From Anaerobacillus sp. CMMVII (GTDB lineage: Bacteria; Bacillota; Bacilli; Bacillales; Anaerobacillaceae), in contig NZ_JACEHK010000002.1 of NCBI RefSeq assembly GCF_025377685.1, positions 372,001-436,000 on the forward strand: DNA of 64,000 bases, read 5' to 3'. Below are positions 34,866 through 42,119 of this stretch, piece after piece. Under the pieces are notes generated by a model that saw only the letters and a program-made list of their open reading frames with translations, made no database searches and was not told where the DNA came from. Made by a program: the position numbers and the translations under genes. Numbering within the stretch: position 1 is the stretch's first letter; each line of letters opens with the position of its first letter.

Positions 34866-34896
34866 AGTAGTAACTTATTAGGTTGCTACTTTTTAT
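34866..34896 (+). terminator. Terminator before the second ECF sigma gene
   Basis: Stem AGTAGTAAC/GTTGCTACT with one G-U and a TTTTTA tail. An upstream TTG-start extension of the sigma gene would begin inside it, which argues against that start. Confidence 0.65.
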
Positions 34897-34916
34897 TTTA
34901 CATTTTATCTATTTTC

Positions 34917-34945
34917 TGCGACTTTTTCTTTTTCTTTTGCGTCTA
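34917..34945 (+). promoter_or_regulatory. Candidate ECF promoter for the sigma gene at 34979
   Basis: TGCGAC (34917-34922), a 17-base T-rich spacer and CGTCTA (34940-34945). The -10 is a textbook ECF CGTCTA; the -35 is a loose match to TGAAAC/TGTAAC. Autoregulation is inferred. Confidence 0.45.
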
Positions 34946-34978
34946 AATAGAGAATTAATTAAGAAAGGAGAGGGAGCA

Positions 34979-35503
34979 TTGTCTAAAAAGAAAAATGAGA
35001 TCAGTGAATGGTATGTAGATCATAGTGAAGCTATTTTCAAATTTATCGTCATGATGATCCATGATTATCAAAAAGCAGAAGATTTAACACAGGAAACATT
35101 TATTAAGGCGTATAAGTTTTATGACTCCTTTCAACACAATTCTAGTCCAAAAACATGGCTTTTTCGAATTGCACATAATGTGACTGTTGACTATTTGCGA
35201 AAAAATAAACCGCTATTTTTCATTAAAAATTTATTTTTAACTATAGACGTCTCACCCTTACCTGAAGAGGTAGTTGAAATAAAAGAAGGCGTGAAAGAGA
35301 TCTATAAACTCTTGCAATGCCTAAAATCTAGTTACCGTGAAGTTATTATTTTAAGAAAAATTAAGAGTTTTTCCATTAAAGAAACATCCGAAATTTTAGG
35401 CTGGTCTGAAAGTAAAGTTAAGTCGACATTGGCAAGAGCATTAGTAGAGTTTGAGGAAGTATTGCTGAAGGAGGGCTATGATTATGAGAAAAAAATGGGA
35501 TGA
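34979..35503 (+). CDS. ECF-type RNA polymerase sigma factor 2
   Basis: This sigma factor of about 174 residues (MSKKKNEISEWYVDHSEAIF onward) has region 2 (KAEDLTQETFIKAYKFYDSF) with TWLFRIAHNVTVDYLRK and region 4 (LKSSYREVIILRKIKSFSIK, then SKVKSTLARALVEFEE). The TTG start at 34979 follows AAAGGAGAGGGAG; an earlier in-frame TTG would add a hydrophobic stretch not found in sigma factors. Its 3' end overlaps the next gene, a membrane anti-sigma candidate. It resembles the SigX type, but the exact subgroup is uncertain. Confidence 0.87.
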   Translation: MSKKKNEISEWYVDHSEAIFKFIVMMIHDYQKAEDLTQETFIKAYKFYDSFQHNSSPKTWLFRIAHNVTVDYLRKNKPLFFIKNLFLTIDVSPLPEEVVEIKEGVKEIYKLLQCLKSSYREVIILRKIKSFSIKETSEILGWSESKVKSTLARALVEFEEVLLKEGYDYEKKMG

Positions 35504-37136
35504 CCGTGGTTTTAATGAGTTGGATCAAACGATCTGGAGGCAAGAAAGAAAACAAAAAGGTCACCAAAAGCTGTTGGTGGAAATTGATAAAATGGAGAAA
35601 AGAACAGGATATAAACATATTTTTGTCTATGCAACCAGTCTGACGCTGTTTCTGATCGTCATTTTTGTTGGGTTTCAGTTCTTTATGAATGATGAACAAA
35701 GTCCTGCTGTTAGTTTGGAAGAGGAATTAGATAGTATTGAGGATAATGAGCCAGAAATTGTTCTTGAAGGTAAAGAAAAATTAAAATATTTCGGAACTAT
35801 TGATGATGAAGAACACATGTTGTGGGCTATGACGGATCAAAATGTTATGTATTTTCTTCCAATGACTGGGAAATCAGATATTGATTTAATTCAACGCATA
35901 AACTTTCAGTATGAAGATTTAAATGGTTCTCTAGCACTTCAAACTGGGTTAAGACACGCTAGATCCGATATTCCCTTAAAGTCATATGAAATAAAGAATG
36001 GGCATTTACACTTATATTTTCAAAAAGAAGATTTAATGAATTTAAGAGGTTCAACAGGTTCTAGCATGGGATTTTTCACCATTCGTACGTTTGCCTCAAA
36101 TTTTCGTGATCAAGTAACGCATTTTACAGCTTATGGGGATGGTGAGCCATTTTATCACGAGGGTGAAGGCTTTGGGATCATTGATGTACCGCTAAATACT
36201 AATATTGTGTATCTTCCTGTTCATTTAGAGAAAGGTATTTTTCTTCGACAATATTATCCTTCAATTGATACTATTGAAGAGGCCCTTGCTGAGTTCTTTA
36301 GTTATCATGAGCCTCTGATGACAGAATCAGCAATTGATTTATCGATAATTTCTTTAGAAAGTGTTGAGGAAAGCGGAGATAAAACGGTGATCCGTTTAAT
36401 AGGTGATTTAGAAGATGCCTATGAAAAAAACCACATGGATAAAGAAAGTTTAAAGAATTTAATCATTCATGGGGTAGGAGCAAATCTTCGCGAAAAAACA
36501 GAACTGGAACAAGCAGAAATTTATTTAAATAAAGAATTATTGTTTAATGGAGTCCTAGATCATATTCGAATTAATAATTTTGATGAACTAGGACAACAAC
36601 TATTAGAAACATCAATAGAAACGATGCTTACCACAAATGCAAATGCAATTCTTACTCACCTAGAAAATGAGTCCTGGGAATTGTTAATGAGGTCTGTTCA
36701 TCCAGAAAAAGGCTTATTATTCTCACCATATGCCTATGTAGAGAAAGATAAGAATGTTACATTTACTAGGGAAGAGGTTGCAGCCTTTGCCACAAATGAA
36801 AATAAGTATGTATTTGGCCACCATTATGCTAAAGATGACTCTGTTTATGAAAATACACCAAAAGATTTTATTCGTTCGATCTTAATCAATTACGAGTATC
36901 TAAACAAGAAAGTATCATACAAGCTAACAACGTTTAATCAGACATATCAGCCAAGTGGCGGTATTATTAATAACCTTTCTAAAGCTTTTCCAGAGGGGAA
37001 ATATGTTGAGTTTTTTGCTCCGCCACAAAGTGAAGAACAGGAACACCTTTGGCAAGCTCTGCGCTTTGTTTTTGAGGAAAGAGAGGATAAACGTTGGTAT
37101 CTTGTTGCAATTGTAAGGGATGTTCATTCACCTTAA
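35484..37136 (+). CDS. RsiX-like membrane anti-sigma factor with large outer domain
   Basis: This protein of 550 residues has a cytoplasmic start of about 45 residues (MRKKWDDRGFNELDQTIWRQ), one membrane helix (FVYATSLTLFLIVIFVGFQF) and an outer region of about 480 residues. Its middle resembles the GerMN-like fold of RsiX (repeated IDLIQRINFQYED / INYEYLN-like units); the final part, from NESWELLMRSVHPEKGLLFS, is a module of unclear function. ATG 35484 is best spaced from AAGGAGG and overlaps the sigma gene end by 20 bases, typical of sigma/anti-sigma coupling. It is larger than RsiX (368 aa). Confidence 0.75.
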   Translation: MRKKWDDRGFNELDQTIWRQERKQKGHQKLLVEIDKMEKRTGYKHIFVYATSLTLFLIVIFVGFQFFMNDEQSPAVSLEEELDSIEDNEPEIVLEGKEKLKYFGTIDDEEHMLWAMTDQNVMYFLPMTGKSDIDLIQRINFQYEDLNGSLALQTGLRHARSDIPLKSYEIKNGHLHLYFQKEDLMNLRGSTGSSMGFFTIRTFASNFRDQVTHFTAYGDGEPFYHEGEGFGIIDVPLNTNIVYLPVHLEKGIFLRQYYPSIDTIEEALAEFFSYHEPLMTESAIDLSIISLESVEESGDKTVIRLIGDLEDAYEKNHMDKESLKNLIIHGVGANLREKTELEQAEIYLNKELLFNGVLDHIRINNFDELGQQLLETSIETMLTTNANAILTHLENESWELLMRSVHPEKGLLFSPYAYVEKDKNVTFTREEVAAFATNENKYVFGHHYAKDDSVYENTPKDFIRSILINYEYLNKKVSYKLTTFNQTYQPSGGIINNLSKAFPEGKYVEFFAPPQSEEQEHLWQALRFVFEEREDKRWYLVAIVRDVHSP

Positions 37137-37138
37137 TA

Positions 37139-37173
37139 GAAAAGGTAGCTACCTCGCTGTAGCTACCTTTTCT
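37139..37173 (+). terminator. Terminator of the second sigma/anti-sigma operon
   Basis: A 13-bp stem AAAAGGTAGCTAC with its complement, then TCTC. The following gap to murC (37174-37497) has a promoter candidate at 37302-37331 and no ORF. Confidence 0.8.
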
Positions 37174-37301
37174 CATGAAGAATAAATTAGGACTAAATTA
37201 CTTCTCATTTAATTACCCGAGGTTGGATAGAATAAAAAAGAACATTTTCCAATAGTAGATGAGTATGAGTATTAAGGCTGGTTTGCATTTTAACGTTTTT
37301 C

Positions 37302-37331
37302 TTGGTGATGAATTAGATTTTCTGTTATAAT
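37302..37331 (+). promoter_or_regulatory. Candidate sigma-A promoter for murC
   Basis: TTGGTG (37302-37307), an 18-base spacer and a perfect TATAAT (37326-37331), 167 bases before the murC start. Confidence 0.45.
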
Positions 37332-37497
37332 AATTCAGGATGTGTTCAAAAAAATAACATTTATACATATTAGGCATATACTTAATTGAGGTCGTAATAC
37401 ACGTTAAAAAAGCCAATATAATAACTACACGTTCCTAAAATGTTTGGATGCATAGCAACAATGAATAGGTTAATACAGAAGTGTGGAGGTCCAACGT

Positions 37498-38793
37498 ATG
37501 ACAGTCTACCATTTTATTGGAATTAAAGGGTCTGGAATGAGTGCCCTTGCTCAAGTGTTACATGATATGAAATTTAAGGTACAAGGTTCAGATATTGATA
37601 AAACCTTTTTTACCCAAAAACCCCTAGAAGAAAAGGGCATTGAAATATTTCCTTTTAACAGAGGGAATATTCAGGAAGGGCAAACTCTAATTGCCTCCCC
37701 TGCTTATAATGAGGAAAATGAAGAGATCTCCGAGGCTCTCGATAAATCAATGGATGTTCATAAATACCCATTGTTTTTAGGGCAATTTATTCAAAATTTT
37801 ACTAGCGTAGCAGTAACCGGATCGCACGGGAAAACGTCAACCACTGGCCTTTTGTCTCACGTATTAGGAGCTGCAAAGCCTACATCTTTCCTGATCGGTG
37901 ATGGTACGGGGAAGGGTGAAGAAAATAGTGAATATTTTGTATTCGAAGCTTGTGAATATCGTCGCCACTTTTTAAACTATAAGCCTGATTATGCGATTAT
38001 GACAAATATCGACTTTGATCATCCTGATTATTTTTCGGATGTTAAAGATGTATTTTCAGCATTTCAAGAGATGGCAATGCAAGTGAAAAAAGCAATTATT
38101 GCATGTGGTGATGATGAGCACTTACAGAGCATTCAAGCGCAGGTTCCTGTTGTATTTTATGGATTGGACGATCATAATGATTTCCAAGGACAAAACATAC
38201 AAGCAACAACTGAGGGTACTACGTTTGATGTTTTTGTTCGTAATACTTTTTACGGTTCATTTACAATCCCAGGATACGGTAACCACAATGTAAGAAATGC
38301 CTTAGCAGTAATTGCACTTTGTCATTATGAAGATGTACCGATCCAAATTATTGCAGATCAGCTGCGTTCATTTCAGGGCGTGAAACGTCGTTTTAGTGAG
38401 AAAATATTTGGTGAACAAGTATTAATTGATGATTACGCACATCATCCAACTGAAATTTCTGCAACGATAGAAGCGACTAAGCAAAAGTATCCACAACGTG
38501 AAGTTGTCGCTATTTTTCAACCACATACTTTTACAAGAACAAAGGCGTTTTTGGTTGAATTTGCTGAAAGTTTAAGTAAAGCAGATCAAGTGTATTTATG
38601 TGACATTTTTGCATCAGCTAGGGAAAATGGTGGTGCGTTAACAATTCAGGATCTGCAAAACTTAATCCCTAATGCAAAACTTATACAGGAAGATACAATC
38701 GACCAATTGAAACAACATGATTCAGGTGTATTGTTATTTATGGGTGCAGGTGACATTCAAAAATTCCAACAAGCATACGAAAATAAACGATAA
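37498..38793 (+). CDS. murC: UDP-N-acetylmuramate-L-alanine ligase MurC
   Basis: This protein of about 431 residues begins [20 protein letters not shown] with the Mur ligase NAD-like Rossmann Gly loop, has the ATP P-loop GSHGKTST near 108, the central [10 protein letters not shown] and C-terminal DYAHHPTEI. It adds L-Ala to UDP-MurNAc in the cytoplasm for peptidoglycan. ATG 37498 is 7 bases from GGAGGT. Between sftA and ytxG as in B. subtilis, although here other genes intervene. Confidence 0.95.
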   Translation: MTVYHFIGIKGSGMSALAQVLHDMKFKVQGSDIDKTFFTQKPLEEKGIEIFPFNRGNIQEGQTLIASPAYNEENEEISEALDKSMDVHKYPLFLGQFIQNFTSVAVTGSHGKTSTTGLLSHVLGAAKPTSFLIGDGTGKGEENSEYFVFEACEYRRHFLNYKPDYAIMTNIDFDHPDYFSDVKDVFSAFQEMAMQVKKAIIACGDDEHLQSIQAQVPVVFYGLDDHNDFQGQNIQATTEGTTFDVFVRNTFYGSFTIPGYGNHNVRNALAVIALCHYEDVPIQIIADQLRSFQGVKRRFSEKIFGEQVLIDDYAHHPTEISATIEATKQKYPQREVVAIFQPHTFTRTKAFLVEFAESLSKADQVYLCDIFASARENGGALTIQDLQNLIPNAKLIQEDTIDQLKQHDSGVLLFMGAGDIQKFQQAYENKR

Positions 38794-38794
38794 A

Positions 38795-38848
38795 AGGATG
38801 ACAATAGTCATCCTCTGGCTGTTGAGAAAGTCTCAACAGCTATTTTTA
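38795..38848 (+). terminator. Tandem hairpins after murC
   Basis: Two successive stems, AGGATGAC/GTCATCCT (38795-38814) and GCTGTTGAGA/TCTCAACAGC (38818-38840), followed by TATTTTTATTT. Confidence 0.8.
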
Positions 38849-38877
38849 TTTAATTCATTTTGATTGGTGTTTTCTAG

Positions 38878-38975
38878 TAAGACTGTTTTTTCTCAAAAAC
38901 TTCACGCAAAGCGTGAAGAACCAACCCGTCTCTTGGTTACGACCTAAAAGCAAACATCTTTTTAACAGAAAGATA
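38878..38975 (+). repeat. Dispersed MITE-like repeat, copy H (half palindrome)
   Basis: Right arm CTTGGTTACGACCTAAAAGC with, in place of the left arm, the hairpin CTTCACGC-AAA-GCGTGAAG (38900-38918), exactly as in copy G. Left flank GACTGTTTTTTCTCAAAAAC. Confidence 0.65.
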
Positions 38976-38982
38976 AAAATAA

Positions 38983-39075
38983 AAAAGTAGAATGTAAAAT
39001 TACCTTCAGAAAGCTACGAAGCACTTCCCTAAGTAAATTCTACATTCTACATTTTACATTTTACATTCTACATTA
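38983..39075. repeat. TACATTCTACATTTT inverted/tandem repeat, copy 1
   Basis: GTAGAATGTAAAATTAC on the left is inverted against TTCTACATTCTACATTTTAC on the right, where ACATTTTACATTTTACATTC is tandemly repeated. The middle has GCTACGAAGCACTTCCCTAA. It ends at the stop of the M29 aminopeptidase gene and may terminate it. A related element is at 49306-49402. Confidence 0.6.
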
Positions 39076-40188
39076 TTTTAAGTTTTCAGGATTTAGTCCC
39101 AGTAACTCATCAATGACAAATCGGCCGTCCTTACGGATGAGAACATCGTCAAAGTACATTTCGCCGCCACCGTATTCAGGACGTTGGATGTTAACGATAT
39201 CCCAATGGATTGAAGAATGATTATCGTTAAACGCATCATCATAACATTGTCCAGGTGTAAAATGAAAACTACCGTCAATCTTCTCATCAAATAAGATATC
39301 CTTCATTGGATGTTGAATGTAAGGATTTACGCCGATTGCAAACTCACCAATATAACGTGCACCTTCATCGGTATCAAATATTTTATTCAATCTTTCCGTA
39401 TCGTTAGCTGTAGCCTCAACTACTTTTCCATCTTTGAATGTAAGTTTAATGTTTTCAAATGTAAATCCTTGGTAAGGTGATGGTGTATTATAAGTAATTG
39501 TTCCATTTACTGAATTCTTGACAGGGGCTGTATATACTTCCCCATCAGGTATATTCATTTCTCCTGCACACTTAATTGCTGGAATATCTTTAATAGAAAA
39601 TGTCAGATCAGTGCCTTCACCAGTAATCCGGACCTTATCTGTTTTGTTCATCAACTCAACTAATGTATCCATAGCTTTATCCATTTTTCCATAGTCTAAG
39701 TTACAGACATCAAAATAGAAGTTTTCAAACGCTTCTGTACTCATTCCTGCTAGTTGAGCCATTGACGCACTAGGATAGCGAAGCACTACCCACTTTGTTT
39801 TTGGAACGCGTATTTCTCTATGTACCTTTGTCCCAACAGTTTTTCCGTGTAAAGCCATCTTTTCAGAAGGAACATCTGATAATTCACTAATGTTATCTCC
39901 AGCACGAAGTCCGATATAGGCATCCATTTTTTTCATGACTGTTGCTTCAAACTCAGCAATAAGATTCATTTGGTCTTCATTTGCATTTAGTAACAAAGCA
40001 CGGTCTACCTCATGATCCTTAAGTGAAACAAAGGGATTACCACCAGCTTTGTAGGCTTCATCAACAAGGGCTTTTACAAGCTCTTTTTGGAGTCCGAAAT
40101 TCTCAATTAATACATTCTCACCTTTTTGTAGCCTAACTGAGTAATTAATTAAATTTCTAGCTAGTATTTGAATTCTTGGGTCTCTCAT
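39073..40188 (-). CDS. M29 family metallo-aminopeptidase (AmpS/PepS-like)
   Basis: This protein of about 371 residues begins MRDPRIQILARNLINYSVRL, the standard M29 (thermophilic aminopeptidase) start. The metal-binding region is visible late in the protein: GVNPYIQHPMKDILFDEKI then GSFHFTPGQCYDD, FNDNHSSIHWDIV (His, Asp) and GEMYFDDVLIRKDGRFV. It cleaves N-terminal residues in the cytoplasm with two metals. ATG 40188 is 7 bases from AGGAGG; a longer in-frame extension to 40215 is rejected. No ortholog at this locus in B. subtilis. Confidence 0.92.
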   Translation of the reverse strand: MRDPRIQILARNLINYSVRLQKGENVLIENFGLQKELVKALVDEAYKAGGNPFVSLKDHEVDRALLLNANEDQMNLIAEFEATVMKKMDAYIGLRAGDNISELSDVPSEKMALHGKTVGTKVHREIRVPKTKWVVLRYPSASMAQLAGMSTEAFENFYFDVCNLDYGKMDKAMDTLVELMNKTDKVRITGEGTDLTFSIKDIPAIKCAGEMNIPDGEVYTAPVKNSVNGTITYNTPSPYQGFTFENIKLTFKDGKVVEATANDTERLNKIFDTDEGARYIGEFAIGVNPYIQHPMKDILFDEKIDGSFHFTPGQCYDDAFNDNHSSIHWDIVNIQRPEYGGGEMYFDDVLIRKDGRFVIDELLGLNPENLK

Positions 40189-40381
40189 AAAAAATCCTCC
40201 TAATGAATAATTCATATATAAAAATAGTTTAACCTTAACTACAGGCTTACGTCTATTTTAAGTAAATTTTATTCTCAATAATATTTAAAGGATATGTAGA
40301 TACTTTGTAGAATAGTTAAAGAAATGCTAAAATAAAAGGGAAATTAAGGGTTTAAAACTTTGGTAGTAAAACTTTTAATAG

Positions 40382-40407
40382 GTTTCATAATTTTAGGACA
40401 AGGGTAT
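40382..40407 (+). promoter_or_regulatory. Sigma-B-like promoter before ytxG
   Basis: GTTTCA (40382-40387), a 14-base spacer and GGGTAT (40402-40407) fit the sigma-B pattern (GTTTAA-N12/14-GGGTAT). In B. subtilis the ytxGHJ operon is controlled by sigma-B and sigma-H, which supports the reading. It lies 33 bases before ATG 40440. Confidence 0.7.
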
Positions 40408-40439
40408 AAAGTTATATCAGTTACCAAGGAGGTGACAAA

Positions 40440-40883
40440 ATGGAGATCATCTTATATTTAAGCATCGCGCTAGTAGCGGTAGCTTTTAGTGTACTAGTTA
40501 TTTATGTTGCAAAAACTTTAACTGCCGTACAAAAAACCTTACTTAATGTTGCTAACACTATGGAAGGCTTAAATAAACAAATGGACGGACTTACAAGAGA
40601 AACAACTGAACTATTACATAAAACGAATCAATTAGCTGAAGATATTCAGGAAAAATCCAAATCCTTAAATACGGTGTTTGATTCCGTTAAGGAGCTGGGT
40701 GGTTCATTAAGTGGACTAAATCGATCAATCCGTAAAGTATCTGATACGGTTGCAAAAACAACGGACCAACAAAGCGAGAATATTGCTCAAACTGTACAAT
40801 GGGGTAATGTCCTTATTGATTTGTATTCAAAGTGGAAAGCTAAAAAGGAAGCAGAGCAAAAAAAGACAGACCTCAATTGTTAA
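40440..40883 (+). CDS. ytxG: General stress protein YtxG (DUF948)
   Basis: This 147-residue protein has one N-terminal membrane segment (LYLSIALVAVAFSVLVIYVA) and a long heptad-rich helix (TAVQKTLLNVANTMEGLNKQ, TTELLHKTNQLAEDIQEKSK), typical of DUF948. It is probably an anchored cytoplasmic coiled coil. GGAGGTGAC precedes ATG 40440. First gene after the sigma-B-like promoter; ytxH follows. Function unknown. Confidence 0.92.
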   Translation: MEIILYLSIALVAVAFSVLVIYVAKTLTAVQKTLLNVANTMEGLNKQMDGLTRETTELLHKTNQLAEDIQEKSKSLNTVFDSVKELGGSLSGLNRSIRKVSDTVAKTTDQQSENIAQTVQWGNVLIDLYSKWKAKKEAEQKKTDLNC

Positions 40884-40970
40884 GTGAAAGTATAGGCAAT
40901 CTACAATTGTACTAACACCATTTGCCTATTTTTGAATAAACATTAATGTAGATAAGGGAGGAAGAGAATA

Positions 40971-41441
40971 ATGAGTAATGATAACAACATGAATACAAAA
41001 GATTTTTTAATTGGCGCTTTAGTTGGAGGGTTAGTAGGTGCTGCCTCTGCTTTACTATTAGCACCTAAATCAGGCAAAGAGTTAAGAGAAGATTTAAACA
41101 ATCAAGCTCTTACAGCCAAAGAAAAGACTTCAGGATTTACACAAACAGCCTTAGAAAAAGGTAGTCAATATGCACATATTGCAAAAGAGAAGTCAACAAC
41201 TATTGCAAAAACTGTTTCTGAGCAATCTTCACAATTAGTAGATCGAGTAAAAGAATTAACTGACAGTGTAAGAAGAGATGTAGAGGAGTTAAGCCAATCG
41301 GCAGACGATCTTACAGCGAATTTTGAGGAAGCAGGTATTGAAATCGCTAATACTGTAAAAGCTGAAGTAGCAGAACTTCATGAGGAAATTCTACAAGATG
41401 AAAAGGTTAGCGAAGAAGAAGTAGCTCCTACAAGAGCTTAG
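40971..41441 (+). CDS. ytxH: General stress protein YtxH
   Basis: This 156-residue protein has the YtxH domain: a Gly-rich membrane segment (FLIGALVGGLVGAASALLLA) followed at once by PKSGKELREDL, then a long amphipathic helical tail ending in acidic residues. It resembles small stress-induced membrane proteins. GGGAGGAAGAG precedes ATG 40971. Operon with ytxG; a terminator at 41464 separates it from ytxJ, which in B. subtilis belongs to the same operon. Confidence 0.92.
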   Translation: MSNDNNMNTKDFLIGALVGGLVGAASALLLAPKSGKELREDLNNQALTAKEKTSGFTQTALEKGSQYAHIAKEKSTTIAKTVSEQSSQLVDRVKELTDSVRRDVEELSQSADDLTANFEEAGIEIANTVKAEVAELHEEILQDEKVSEEEVAPTRA

Positions 41442-41463
41442 TTTAAACCGTAGAGTTTTAGAA

Positions 41464-41502
41464 AATAAAGGCTAGCCCTATAAAGGGAAGCCTTTATTTT
41501 AT
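41464..41502 (+). terminator. Terminator after ytxH
   Basis: Stem AATAAAGGCT/AGCCTTTATT with inner CCCT/AGGG pairing and TTTT. Confidence 0.8.
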
Positions 41503-41519
41503 GTAAAGACTCTAAACAG

Positions 41520-41660
41520 TGTGGCTTTATGAACAACAGTTCAATAAATTCTGCGTTAACAACCTTCTAATGAAGATTGTTGCTATTAGCTTTTAGGTCG
41601 TAACCAAGCAAATGCTTGGTTACGACCTAAAAGCAACAAAGTTTACGAAAACAGCTTATG
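41520..41660 (+). repeat. Dispersed MITE-like repeat, copy F (perfect palindrome)
   Basis: Two perfect 21-bp arms, 41589-41609 and 41614-41634 around a 4-base loop (core GGTCGTAACCAAGC and its complement). The right flank runs AGCAACAAAGTTTACGAAAA to CAGCTTA. It lies between ytxH and ytxJ and pushes them into separate transcripts. Confidence 0.8.
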
Positions 41661-41689
41661 TAAAAAATTCATCAATAAGGAGTATAGTT

Positions 41690-42010
41690 ATGGCACTTGA
41701 AAAATTAACAGTAATCGATGAATTAGTTAAGGTAATCGAAGAAAAGGACAAGGTGCTCTTTTTAAAGAACAGTACAACTTGCCCAATTAGTCATGAAGCA
41801 TTTCGACAGTATGAGAAATTCGCAAATGAGATGGAAGAGAACATGTATTATCTGAACGTTCAAGAAGCTAGATCATTTTCTAATGAGATCGCTGAAAGAT
41901 TTAATGTAAAACACGAAAGTCCCCAAGTACTGCTCTTTAAAAATGGTGAAGTAACTTGGCATGCTTCCCATTGGGAGATCACTACGAAAAAGCTCAAGGA
42001 GCAGTACTGA
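41690..42010 (+). CDS. ytxJ: YtxJ, monothiol bacilliredoxin-like protein
   Basis: This 106-residue thioredoxin-fold protein has the single-Cys motif TTCPIS (Cys31) and the family C-terminal segment VKHESPQVLLFKNGEVTWHA. Homologues work with bacillithiol in redox repair. ATG 41690 follows AAGGAG; an in-frame upstream start at 41612 would begin inside the repeat and is rejected. Its normal co-operon partners ytxG and ytxH are just upstream, behind the repeat. Confidence 0.9.
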   Translation: MALEKLTVIDELVKVIEEKDKVLFLKNSTTCPISHEAFRQYEKFANEMEENMYYLNVQEARSFSNEIAERFNVKHESPQVLLFKNGEVTWHASHWEITTKKLKEQY

Positions 42011-42074
42011 GTTATTTTTATGATGTATCGCTTTCTGAAAACAAATACATGTAATCCCTCAAAACTCAATTACG

Positions 42075-42119
42075 GAAAAAGTAAAAGCTAGGATACCATC
42101 CTAGCTTTTTACTTTTTCC
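42075..42119. terminator. Bidirectional terminator between ytxJ and the FtsA-like gene
   Basis: Long stem AAAAAGTAAAAGCTAGGAT with ATCCTAGCTTTTTACTTTTT around a 3-base loop; A/T tracts on both sides. Includes the final codons of the minus-strand gene. Confidence 0.85.

Noticed and set aside
38983-39075. CRISPR-like array from repeated TACATT units
   Set aside because: Units are not separated by unique spacers, are too short and A/T-rich, and no cas gene is near.
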